Assembly: GCA_947483545.1 (NCBI GenBank)
Contig: CANKNP010000110.1
Location: forward strand, 1 to 13,785
Length of the DNA stretch: 13,785 nucleotides
From: Deltaproteobacteria bacterium
GTDB lineage: Bacteria; Myxococcota; UBA796; SXON01
Direction of reading: 5' to 3'
The position numbers and the translations under genes were made by a program. This document shows positions 1-6,968 of this stretch, one piece after another. A model generated the notes under the pieces. The model searched no databases. It was not told where the DNA came from and saw only the letters and a list, made by a program, of their open reading frames with translations. Within the stretch, counting starts at the first letter, position 1. The number at the start of each line of letters is the position of its first letter.

Positions 1-1
1 A

Positions 2-199
2 CTTCACCGGATCGAGGGCAAGCTCGACCTGCTCCTCGCTCATGCTGGGCTCGCCACTCAGCCGCCCGAGCCCGCGTGGCTTGGGGAGGTTCGGACGATC
101 CTCCGCGGCGGCGACAAGATCGAGGCCATCAAGCTCTATCGGGCCCACTCGGGCGTAGGCCTCAAGGAGGCCAAGGACGCTGTCGAGGCGATGGACTAG
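2..199 (+). CDS. L7/L12 C-terminal-domain-like protein (3' end only)
   Basis: The gene enters from outside the window; 65 codons and a TAG stop are visible. The last 30 residues (KIEAIKLYRAHSGVGLKEAK then DAVEAMD) match the conserved helix-strand-helix of the ribosomal protein L7/L12 C-terminal domain, where Gly-Leu-Lys-Glu-Ala-Lys is the hallmark. In front is a short acidic/hydrophobic helix (IEGKLDLLLAHAGL) and a Pro-rich linker. True L7/L12 has a different N-terminal dimerisation domain, so this is more likely one of the small stand-alone L7/L12-CTD proteins of unknown role than rplL itself, and no ribosomal protein neighbours are visible to support rplL. The stop codon lies in the CTAG that begins the 132-bp repeat. 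Confidence 0.8.
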   Translation, partial: LHRIEGKLDLLLAHAGLATQPPEPAWLGEVRTILRGGDKIEAIKLYRAHSGVGLKEAKDAVEAMD

Positions 200-327
200 G
201 GAGTCCGTAGGGCATCCCCCGGGAGCGCCGCCCGCGAGGCTCGCAGCGGGCGCCGCGGCTGCTCCCGGAGCCGAAGAACTCAACGTCGCCCGGGCCCCCG
301 GCGCGGGTACTCCCGCGTCGGGGCTAG
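196..327. repeat. 132-bp structured repeat, copy 1
   Basis: This stretch recurs almost unchanged at 12748-12878 in the same orientation. I count four substitutions and one single-base indel. Both copies start and end with CTAG. The element folds into two strong units: hairpin I (arms 219-226 CCGGGAGC and 261-268 GCTCCCGG, with inner GC-rich pairing) and hairpin II (arms 296-307 and 312-323, loop TACT). All differences between copies fall in the 5' leader and in the linker between the hairpins. Copy 1 fills the space between two convergent genes: its left CTAG contains the TAG stop of the L7/L12-like gene and its right end is one base short of the hppA stop. No open reading frame of interest lies inside. 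A role as bidirectional terminator or REP-like mobile element is inference. Confidence 0.85.
296..323. terminator. 12-bp stem-loop with TACT loop downstream of hppA
   Basis: CCCCGGCGCGGG, loop TACT, CCCGCGTCGGGG: twelve pairs with one G.T (G.U) pair. It starts five bases after the hppA stop codon on the minus strand. No T-tract follows on either strand, so rho-independent termination is possible but not canonical. It is hairpin II of the repeat and belongs to the GGTACTCC hairpin family seen elsewhere in the window. Confidence 0.55.
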
Positions 328-328
328 C

Positions 329-2458
329 TCAGCCGAACAGCGAGTGCACCGCGACGAGTTGTGCGATCAACAAGCTCACAACGCTCATGACCTTGATGAG
401 GATCGCGACGCCCGGACCGGACGTGTCCTTGAACGGGTCGCCGACGGTGTCACCGACAACGGCCGCCTTGTGCGTGTCGGAGCGCTTCTTGTGGCCTTCG
501 CCCAAGCCGCCCTTCTCGATGTACTTCTTCGCGTTGTCCCACGCCCCGCCGGCGTTCGCCATGAACAGGGACATCGATGCGCCCACCGCGAGCGCGCCCG
601 CCAGGGTTCCCGCCAGCGCAGCCGGGCCAAGCGTGAAGCCCACCAGCACGGGACCGACGACCGCGACGAGCCCGGGGAGCACCATCTGGGACAGCGCTGC
701 GGACGTTGCAATGTCCACGATCGCCTTGGGCTGCGGCTCCGCGGTGCCCTCGCGCAGACCCGGGATGGTGTCGAACTGGCGCTTGATCTCCAGCACGATC
801 GCCCCGGCCGCGGTGCCGACCGCGAGCATGGTGCTCGCCCCCACGACGAACGGCATGACCGCGCCGATCAAGAGCCCGATGAGGATCTGCGGGTTGTCCA
901 GCGCCAGGTTCATCGGATCGAGCCCTGCCGCGTCCCGAACGTGGTTGACCTCCAGGCTGTACGCCGAGAATAGCGCGATGACCGTCAGCGTCGCCGAGCC
1001 GATCGCAAAACCCTTCCCGATGGCGGCGGTGGTGTTCCCCACGGCGTCCAGCTCGTCCGTGATCTCGCGAACCTTGGGGTCCAACCCCGCCATTTCGGCG
1101 ATGCCGCCGGCGTTGTCCGACACGGGGCCGTAGGCATCCACGGTCATGACGATCGCGGTGCCGCCCAACATGCCGACCGCGGCCAGCGCGATGCCGTAGA
1201 GCCCAAGGGGGCCCATCTGTGCGTTGGCGATGAACGCAACAAGCGCGACCAACAGCAGGCAGACGCCCACCGACTCCATGCCCACGGCCATCCCGCGGAT
1301 CACGTTGGTTCCCGCCCCGGTCTTTGCTGCCTCTGCGACGCGCTTCACAGGGTTGTACGACCCCGTGTAGTACTCGGTGATGAGCCCGATCGCCGCGCCG
1401 CCGAGGGCGCCCGCCGCAAGCGCGACGGTCACGTTCTGGCTGATGTTGAACAGCGGCAGGAAGGCCGCGGTGCATCCCACGAGCACGATGGGCGGAAGCA
1501 CCATCGCGGCCCGAAGCACGACGGCCGGGGGGCTGTTGCGCATCGCACGGGCGACGAAGATGCCGCCGATGCTCACGACCAGGCCAATCCCCGACAGGAT
1601 CAGCGGGAGGGCGACGGCGATGCTCCGCGCGTCCGCGCTCGGGCCGTTCAGCAGCGTGGCGATAGCGGCGTCCGGAGCGGTCAGCGCGATGGCCATGGTG
1701 GCCACGACGGCGGCGACCAGGGACTCGTAGATGTCCGCGCCCATGCCCGCAACGTCGCCGACGTTGTCACCCACGTTGTCGGCGATGACGCCGGGGTTGC
1801 GCGGGTCGTCCTCGGGGATGTTCTCGATCACCTTGCCGGCGATGTCGGCGCCCACGTCCGCCGCCTTGGTGTAGATGCCGCCGCCAATGCGCGCGAACAG
1901 CGCGATCGACGAGGCGCCAACGGCAAAAGCGTGCAGGTTCGGCCCCAGGCTGTCCGTGCCCAGGTGGAGGGTGTAGACCGCGAACAGGCCGAGGAGCGAG
2001 AGCGCCGCGACGCAGAGGCCCATGACCCCGCCGCCGTCGAGCGCGGTCAAGAGCGCGTCCGCCTTCGTGCCCACGTTGGCGGCTTGGGCCGTGCGCACGT
2101 TCGCGAACGTGGCGGCTTTCATGCCGATAAAGCCAGCCAGTAGGGAAAGGAACGCGCCGGCCAGGAACCACGCCCCCGCGATGGGCGTGATGGCCCAGGC
2201 GAGCAGCCCAAACACCACGACCGCGTAGACGGCGAGCACCTTGTACTCGCGCGCCAGGAACGCCATCGACCCCTCGCGGATGTAGCCCGCGATGCGCTGC
2301 ATGGTCTCGTTGCCTTCCGGCAGCGCCTTCACGCGAAAGTAGAAGAATACGGCGACCGCGAGGCCCACGACGCTCGCGGCGGCGGGGAGCTGGGTCCAGA
2401 GTTGCAGGTTCTGCATCGAGCGTTCCATCCAGGGGGGAGGCGGGCGTTGAGCGCCCAT
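329..2458 (-). CDS. hppA: Membrane-bound ion-translocating pyrophosphatase, K+-dependent type
   Basis: Integral inner-membrane enzyme that couples pyrophosphate hydrolysis to H+ and/or Na+ export; 709 aa, the usual size, with about 15-16 membrane helices. The substrate site is intact: DVGAD at 201-205, EDDPRNP at 216-222, DNVGDNVGD at 228-236, DAYGPVSDNAGG at 441-452 and GDPFKDTSGP near the C-terminus. GNTTAAIGKG at 474-483 has Ala478 and Gly481 where K+-independent enzymes carry Lys and Thr, so the family rule predicts K+ dependence. Glu245 (ADIYES) matches the glutamate position of Na+-pumping relatives, so ion specificity is open. The first 14 residues (MGAQRPPPP...) look unlike the family; Met11 (2428) and Met15 (2416) are alternative starts. 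An AAAGGGG upstream of 2458 keeps the longer form plausible. Divergent from holA. Confidence 0.95.
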   Translation of the reverse strand: MGAQRPPPPWMERSMQNLQLWTQLPAAASVVGLAVAVFFYFRVKALPEGNETMQRIAGYIREGSMAFLAREYKVLAVYAVVVFGLLAWAITPIAGAWFLAGAFLSLLAGFIGMKAATFANVRTAQAANVGTKADALLTALDGGGVMGLCVAALSLLGLFAVYTLHLGTDSLGPNLHAFAVGASSIALFARIGGGIYTKAADVGADIAGKVIENIPEDDPRNPGVIADNVGDNVGDVAGMGADIYESLVAAVVATMAIALTAPDAAIATLLNGPSADARSIAVALPLILSGIGLVVSIGGIFVARAMRNSPPAVVLRAAMVLPPIVLVGCTAAFLPLFNISQNVTVALAAGALGGAAIGLITEYYTGSYNPVKRVAEAAKTGAGTNVIRGMAVGMESVGVCLLLVALVAFIANAQMGPLGLYGIALAAVGMLGGTAIVMTVDAYGPVSDNAGGIAEMAGLDPKVREITDELDAVGNTTAAIGKGFAIGSATLTVIALFSAYSLEVNHVRDAAGLDPMNLALDNPQILIGLLIGAVMPFVVGASTMLAVGTAAGAIVLEIKRQFDTIPGLREGTAEPQPKAIVDIATSAALSQMVLPGLVAVVGPVLVGFTLGPAALAGTLAGALAVGASMSLFMANAGGAWDNAKKYIEKGGLGEGHKKRSDTHKAAVVGDTVGDPFKDTSGPGVAILIKVMSVVSLLIAQLVAVHSLFG

Positions 2459-2547
2459 TCAGCGCGGCCCCTTTGCCACGTCTGGGGCTCCTCGGCAAGC
2501 TGAAACCCTGTCACGCCCGGGTCTGAGCGCGGGATAGCCCCCCGCGC

Positions 2548-3555
2548 ATGGACCCTTTGCGCGCTGTCACTCAGACCCTCGATCGCCCCCTGCCCGTCTA
2601 CGTTCTGGTGGGCGGCGACCCGGTGCTCCGGCGTGACGCGATCGCCCTCATCCGGGCCCGCGTGGCGCACGGGCCCGTCGCCGCATTCAACGACGCCACC
2701 TACACGGCCGGGCCCGGCGCGGACGCCGATCCGCTCGGGTTTCAGGACGTGGTCCGGACCGCCCCGATGATGGCTTCGCACCGGATGGTCACCGTCCGAC
2801 AAGTGGATGAGGCCAACGCCGCGCTGCTCGACGCGCTGCTCGCCTACGTCCAAGCGCCGGTCGACACCACCGTCTTGGTCATCACGGGGGAGAAGTTTCC
2901 GCGTGCGACGGGCGGAGTGGACCGCGGATTGCGCATCGCCAATGCGGTGAAAAAGACTGGTGCGGTAGTGAAGCTGGAGCTCGACGCGACCGGCCGGGCG
3001 GACCTGGCCCGCGATGCGGCGAAGCGACTGGGCGTATCGCTTGACCCGGCGGCCCTGCTTCTCCTCCAGAGCCTCAGCGGCACAGAGCTCGCGATCCTGC
3101 TCGCGGATCTGGAGAAGTGCGCAGCGTTCGTCGGGGCCAGCGGCAGGGTGACGGAAAAGGTGGTGGAGGATGTGTGTGTGTCGACCGCCGATGCCGACAC
3201 ATGGGGCATCACCAACGCGATCCTGGCGCGAGACAAGAACAAGGCGCTCGAGTCGCTGCACCGGCTGCTAGAAGACGGCGAGGCGCCGCACAAGCTCCTC
3301 GGTGGCGTGGCCTGGCAGCTCCGGCAGGTCCTCATCCTTCAAGACGCCGTCCGGCGCGGACTGTCGGAGTCCGAGACCGGGTTGCGGATGCACCCGCGCG
3401 CAGCCAGCGCCATCAAGGCGCTGGTGCAGAAGCGGGCGGTCTCCCCCTCGGCGATGCTCGACGAGATCGCCAACGTCAACCGGGCGATGAACTCTTCTCG
3501 CGCCGGGGATCGTCGGGTTTTCGAGGCGTGGGTTGTCCGCCTCACCGAGCTTTAG
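2548..3555 (+). CDS. holA: DNA polymerase III subunit delta
   Basis: Clamp-loader delta subunit, which opens the sliding clamp ring for loading during replication. At 335 aa it has the family length. The N-terminal region begins with the typical VYVLVGGDPVLRRDAIALIR segment (about 17-36), a degenerate AAA+ fold without a working Walker A. The middle has the alpha-helical segment LLLLQSLSGTELAILLADLEK, and the C-terminal domain carries LEDGEAPHKLLGGVAWQLRQ, the conserved region of the collar domain. The convergent holA-rpsT arrangement is seen in many bacteria and supports the call. The start at 2548 gives the expected N-terminus; no strong ribosome binding site is visible. The TAG stop overlaps the rpsT stop. 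Confidence 0.93.
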   Translation: MDPLRAVTQTLDRPLPVYVLVGGDPVLRRDAIALIRARVAHGPVAAFNDATYTAGPGADADPLGFQDVVRTAPMMASHRMVTVRQVDEANAALLDALLAYVQAPVDTTVLVITGEKFPRATGGVDRGLRIANAVKKTGAVVKLELDATGRADLARDAAKRLGVSLDPAALLLLQSLSGTELAILLADLEKCAAFVGASGRVTEKVVEDVCVSTADADTWGITNAILARDKNKALESLHRLLEDGEAPHKLLGGVAWQLRQVLILQDAVRRGLSESETGLRMHPRAASAIKALVQKRAVSPSAMLDEIANVNRAMNSSRAGDRRVFEAWVVRLTEL

Positions 3556-3824
3556 GTCGCGGGCTCAAGCTTTTTGATCGCCTTGGCGAGCCGGCTGATG
3601 CGCCGCGCGGCGTTCTTCCGGTGGATGACACCTTTGCCGGCCAGCTTCTGAAGCTCGGACATGGTCGCCGGCAGCGAAGCGCTCGCCGCTGCGGCGTCCC
3701 CCGCCTCGATTTTCTCGCGGATGTCGCGGAGCTGGGAGCGCATGCGGGACTTCCCGGCGCGGTTGCGCGCGCGGGCTTCCTGGCTGGTGCGAATGCGCTT
3801 GATAGCGTCCTTGTGGTGGGCCAT
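3552..3824 (-). CDS. rpsT: 30S ribosomal protein S20
   Basis: 90-aa, Lys/Arg-rich helical protein that binds 16S rRNA in the small subunit. It begins MAHHKDAIKRIRTSQEARAR and ends in the family segment GVIHRKNAARRISRLAKAI. The ATG at 3824 is chosen because it gives the canonical S20 N-terminus and has a CGGAGA ribosome binding site 8 bases upstream. The open frame extends further 5', but that part runs through an inverted repeat and is not coding. Converges on holA with a 4-base overlap: TTAG at 3552-3555 holds both stops. Confidence 0.96.
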   Translation of the reverse strand: MAHHKDAIKRIRTSQEARARNRAGKSRMRSQLRDIREKIEAGDAAAASASLPATMSELQKLAGKGVIHRKNAARRISRLAKAIKKLEPAT

Positions 3825-3855
3825 GTCGAGAATCTCCGAGTGTGTAGGGCCGCGC

Positions 3856-3883
3856 GGGCTATCGCGGGGGCGGGGGATGTCAA
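3856..3883 (-). promoter_or_regulatory. Possible rpsT promoter
   Basis: On the minus strand a perfect sigma70 -35 hexamer TTGACA (3883-3878) is followed after 16 bases by TAGCCC (3861-3856), a poor -10. It lies about 30-60 bases upstream of the rpsT start, directly after the inverted repeat that closes the upstream operon. TACACA at 3845-3840 is an alternative -10, but too far away to pair with this -35. Only the -35 is convincing. Confidence 0.4.
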
Positions 3884-3885
3884 GC

Positions 3886-3940
3886 CCTGCTTTGTGGGGC
3901 TCGCCGGGGGGCGTGTGGGGCGTGCCCCCCACAAAGCAGG
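3886..3940 (-). terminator. 14-bp inverted repeat after the lipoprotein gene
   Basis: CCTGCTTTGTGGGG (3886-3899) and CCCCACAAAGCAGG (3927-3940) are perfect complements around a 27-base loop that itself contains GGGGGGC/GCCCCCC. The repeat starts four bases downstream of the lipoprotein stop on the minus strand and ends just before the rpsT -35 box. It most likely terminates the radical SAM-lipoprotein transcript and insulates rpsT. No T-run follows. The AGGACTCCTAG next to it is a short palindrome (AGGA/TCCT). Confidence 0.55.
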
Positions 3941-3944
3941 ACTC

Positions 3945-4718
3945 CTAGTCCTCGTTCGCCACGATCACAAAACGGAGAGCGAACTGCCCGGCCATGAACG
4001 CCGACAGCGTCTGACTGACCCCTTCGAAGCTCGTGGCGTCCGCCGATTCCATTCCGGCGATGCCAACGACGTAGCTGCTCTGCCGCAGAAACGCGTCCCC
4101 GGGGATGTCCACGGTCTCGTCGATGTCGCCGTGGGTGAAGTTGTACGTGCTCAGGATGTCATTCGGCAGGTTCGAATAGGTCAGCTTGCTGCGGGTCACG
4201 TCGTAGACGGCGATCAACACGTTGTCGTAGCCCTGGCCGGTCAAATCGACGGTGAAGCCCTCTTCAGGAACGAGGGTGGTCGGCACGTCCACGTCGGGCG
4301 CGTCCGGCGTGTTGACCGCTAGCCGCGCCGACTCTCCGTCGATCTCACTGGTCAGCACAGCCTCATCCCCAGGCTCGTAGACGAGTCCGGTCTCGGCTGA
4401 GACCAGGTACTTCCCCGCTCCCTGCTCGGCCAGCGCAAAATCCCCGTTCTGGTCGGACTTGAAGCCGATCGTCGCCCCCTCCACCGGCGAGTCATCCAGC
4501 TCGGACGGGTCCGCCACGTAGGCCAGGAACACCGAACAAGCCGCCGAATAAGCCAGGAGATCCGACTCCTCGCCAAGGTCCACGCCGTCGGGCAGGTCGA
4601 GCCCGACAAACACGCCTTGCGCGACGATGGGCGACGCGAGCGCGTCCACGTCCTTCAGGCGCTCACAGCCCACCGCGAGCGGCAGCGAGAGCGCGAGGAT
4701 GAACCGTGGGTGGAGCAT
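3945..4718 (-). CDS. Predicted surface or periplasmic lipoprotein of unknown function
   Basis: 257 aa. The N-terminus has a short signal peptide (LHPRFILALSLPLAVGC) with a lipobox-like AVGC, lipidated Cys18. The mature part is acidic, rich in Asp, Val and Thr, without further Cys apart from one near residue 60, and seems built of beta-strands (for example EEGFTVDLTGQGYDNVLIAVY). I recognise no named domain. GGGGAGG lies 12 bases upstream of the ATG at 4718. The gene begins 24 bases downstream of the radical SAM stop, so the two are probably co-transcribed. Whether the lipoprotein works with that enzyme cannot be told from sequence. Confidence 0.8.
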   Translation of the reverse strand: MLHPRFILALSLPLAVGCERLKDVDALASPIVAQGVFVGLDLPDGVDLGEESDLLAYSAACSVFLAYVADPSELDDSPVEGATIGFKSDQNGDFALAEQGAGKYLVSAETGLVYEPGDEAVLTSEIDGESARLAVNTPDAPDVDVPTTLVPEEGFTVDLTGQGYDNVLIAVYDVTRSKLTYSNLPNDILSTYNFTHGDIDETVDIPGDAFLRQSSYVVGIAGMESADATSFEGVSQTLSAFMAGQFALRFVIVANED

Positions 4719-4742
4719 TCGAGGGGTGGACCTCCCCGGATT

Positions 4743-6230
4743 CTACTTCGAATACAGGGGGGATCCACCATGGTCGTTGCGAACGGTCGCAAAGTCCTTG
4801 ATGTGACCCCAGATCGCGGTGACGCCCCGGCGCATGTAGTCCAGATCGTCCATCGAGCGGAGGTTCCGGAGCTGGTGCGCCAGGAACTTCGGGTGCATGT
4901 AGAGCTTGTAGAACTGCCCTGCCATCTGCACCACTTCGTCATGGTCCATGTCCGTGAGCACGCAGGCCGGCTCGGTCATGTCGTAGCGCTCGTAGTCCTT
5001 GGGGTCGAACCGGATCCAGCCGTTGCGCTGGCACAGGTCGAACAGCGGCGTGCCTGGGTAGGGCATCACGACCGTGGCTTGCAGATGCGCGGCGTACCCG
5101 TTGTGCATCAGGTACCGGGCCAGAGACAGCGTCTCGTACGCGTCCTCCTTGGTCTCCCAGGGGTAGCCCACCATCATCGTGAGGTGAGGCTGCAGGCCAG
5201 CCGAGGTCGCCATCTTGCAGCCCTCGATGATCTGCTCGCGCGTGAGCGACTTGTCGAGGATGTCAATCGTGCGCTCGCTCGCCGACTCAATGCCGAGGAT
5301 CAGCTTGCGGAAGCCCGCCTTCTTCATCAGGTGGACGTTCTTCTCCGTGAAGTAGTCGAACCGGAAGTTGCAGTCGAACACGACCTTTTCGTTGATCTTG
5401 CGGTCGATCATCTCATGGCACAGGCGCGTGAGCCAATTGCCGGTGGGCAGCGCCCCCGTGTCGTCGAAGATGTTCTTGGCCCCGTGCTTGGTGATGAGCA
5501 TCTCCATCTCGGTCGCGAGACGCTCTGGCGAGACGGTGCGGAACTTGGGGTAGGTCACGGTCCAGGAGCAGAAGGTGCAGCGGCCATAGGGGCAGTCGCG
5601 GCCGGCCATCGTCCACATGAAGGGCAGGCGGTACTTCCACTTCTCGAAGTAAAGGTGCGCGTTGGTCATGTCGCGGTCCCAGAAGGGCAACTCTTCGAGG
5701 TTGCCCTCCTGGTTGTACGCGCCGCTGGACTTGACCGTGCCGTTCTCCTTCCACCAGATGCCGCCGCCGAGCTTGGTCCCCTTCGTGATCCAGTCCACGA
5801 GGCTTTGAAGCGAGAAGTCGTAGTCGCCGCCCTGAATGCAGAAATCCGTAGCGGATTGCTCCAAGGTCTCGGCGGGGTTTCCGGCGATATGGTCGCCGAA
5901 CAGCACGCACTGCGCGCCGGGCACGAGTTCCTTGATGCGATCCACGATCTTCCAGTGCATCTTGATGACCGGGGACTTCGTCTCCATCGCCACGAGCTCT
6001 GGCTTGAAGTCCTCCAGGATGCGCTCAAACTGGGCCTGGTTCTTCTTTTCGGCGATGCAGTCCACCCAGTGAACCTCGTGCCCGTTGCTGGCCAGCAGCG
6101 TCGCGGCAGACGCGGGGATGCAGGGGTAAAGGTAGCTCGGCTCGTGGAACCACTGGAACTGGCGGTTCTGGGTGAGCATGGGGCTGCCCTTGGCCGACTC
6201 GATGGGGGGATAGCAGACGAGGACGCGCAT
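4743..6230 (-). CDS. Cobalamin-binding-type radical SAM protein
   Basis: 495 aa. Residues 1-150 look like a B12-binding Rossmann domain (MRVLVCYPPI, PASAATLLASNGHEVHWVDC, VLFGDHIAGNPAE). Residues 205-400 form the radical SAM barrel, with CPYGRCTFC at 213-221, GIES at 313-316 and TMMVGYPWET at 351-360. The C-terminal part (YDMTEPACVLTDMDHDEVVQ) resembles the tail of the HpnJ/BchE-type class that acts on lipids, tetrapyrroles and natural products. The [4Fe-4S] cysteines are 213, 218 and 221, that is CX4CX2C, not the usual CX3CX2C. The start at 6230 is preferred over an upstream ATG (6302) because GGAG lies 5 bases before it and it gives the standard N-terminus. Substrate unknown. Followed by the lipoprotein gene; divergent from the DUF4126 gene. 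Confidence 0.9.
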   Translation of the reverse strand: MRVLVCYPPIESAKGSPMLTQNRQFQWFHEPSYLYPCIPASAATLLASNGHEVHWVDCIAEKKNQAQFERILEDFKPELVAMETKSPVIKMHWKIVDRIKELVPGAQCVLFGDHIAGNPAETLEQSATDFCIQGGDYDFSLQSLVDWITKGTKLGGGIWWKENGTVKSSGAYNQEGNLEELPFWDRDMTNAHLYFEKWKYRLPFMWTMAGRDCPYGRCTFCSWTVTYPKFRTVSPERLATEMEMLITKHGAKNIFDDTGALPTGNWLTRLCHEMIDRKINEKVVFDCNFRFDYFTEKNVHLMKKAGFRKLILGIESASERTIDILDKSLTREQIIEGCKMATSAGLQPHLTMMVGYPWETKEDAYETLSLARYLMHNGYAAHLQATVVMPYPGTPLFDLCQRNGWIRFDPKDYERYDMTEPACVLTDMDHDEVVQMAGQFYKLYMHPKFLAHQLRNLRSMDDLDYMRRGVTAIWGHIKDFATVRNDHGGSPLYSK

Positions 6231-6326
6231 ACAGACTCCGAGCCGGTCGCGGGAAGGGCGAGACCAGGCCGGCAACGTGCCACGGGAAAGGAGCGACGGC
6301 AAGCTGTTTCTCCACGTACAGGGGGG

Positions 6327-6356
6327 TTGAATACCAGCCCGTCCAGCGCGTAAGAT
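6327..6356 (+). promoter_or_regulatory. Sigma70-like promoter directly in front of the DUF4126 gene
   Basis: TTGAAT (6327-6332), 18 bases, TAAGAT (6351-6356): four of six matches in each box. Transcription would begin at or within a base or two of the ATG at 6362, and there is no Shine-Dalgarno sequence, so a leaderless mRNA is suggested. Confidence 0.4.
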
Positions 6357-6361
6357 ACAGC

Positions 6362-6898
6362 ATGACCACCCCTGCCTTCCTCCAGTCCCTGACCCTCGAA
6401 AACGTCGCCGTCGCCGTGGTGCTGGGGTTGCTGCTCTCCGCGAGTTGTGGACTGCGCGCGTTCCTCGCCCCCTTCGCGCTGTCGTTCGGCATGTGGATGG
6501 GCTGGGTCTCGGTCGGCGACAGCTTCGCCTGGATGGGCCATGGCGCGGTCGTCGCGACCTTCGGCATCGCCATCGTGCTGGAGGTGATCGCCGACAAGTT
6601 CCCCACCGTCGATCACGCCTTCGACGCGCTCCATCTCGTGCTCAAGCCGCTCCTCGGCACGCTGGCCGGCGCGGCGCTGCTCCAGGGGCCCGAAGTGAGC
6701 CCGCTGTTCGCCTGCGTGATCGGGCTCTGCACGACCGGCGCCCTCGCCGGCGCCGCGCATGTCACGAAGGCTGGCGTCCGTCTGGGCTCGACGGCGACTA
6801 CGGTCGGGACTGGCAACCCGGTGCTCTCGGTCATCGAGGACATCATCGCCGTTGCGCTCGCGGCAGGGCTGACCTGGCTGGCCGGCGTGGCGCTGTAA
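6362..6898 (+). CDS. DUF4126 family membrane protein
   Basis: 178 aa with about four to five membrane segments (first at about 14-45). Family features of DUF4126 that can be read: SASCGLRAFLAPFALSF near the N-terminus, EVIADKFPTVDHAFDALH in the middle, and VRLGSTATTVGTGNPVLSV followed by an acidic IED near the end. The molecular function of the family is not known to me. It stands 131 bp from the divergent radical SAM gene and 70 bp before the next membrane protein. The start at 6362 is the only sensible one; it lacks a ribosome binding site. Confidence 0.85.
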   Translation: MTTPAFLQSLTLENVAVAVVLGLLLSASCGLRAFLAPFALSFGMWMGWVSVGDSFAWMGHGAVVATFGIAIVLEVIADKFPTVDHAFDALHLVLKPLLGTLAGAALLQGPEVSPLFACVIGLCTTGALAGAAHVTKAGVRLGSTATTVGTGNPVLSVIEDIIAVALAAGLTWLAGVAL

Positions 6899-6955
6899 GG
6901 TCTGCGCCGCCAACCGGGCCTTCGTCGCGCTGAGCCAGGCCGGTAGCGATTCGTG

Positions 6956-6961
6956 TAGACT
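6956..6961 (+). promoter_or_regulatory. -10-like TAGACT seven bases before a start codon
   Basis: TAGACT sits 7 bases upstream of the ATG at 6969. The same hexamer occurs 6 bases before the ATG at 10109. No clear -35 and no Shine-Dalgarno sequence are present, which fits leaderless transcription; this is an inference from spacing. Confidence 0.3.
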
Positions 6962-6968
6962 GCGCGCC

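Noticed and set aside
344..973. Plus-strand frames opposite hppA (344-973, 387-1133)
   Set aside because: They lie antisense to a highly conserved enzyme and encode no recognisable protein.
4617..6353. A 578-codon plus-strand frame over the radical SAM gene
   Set aside because: Shadow frame: the minus-strand product has full radical SAM motifs, the plus one has none.
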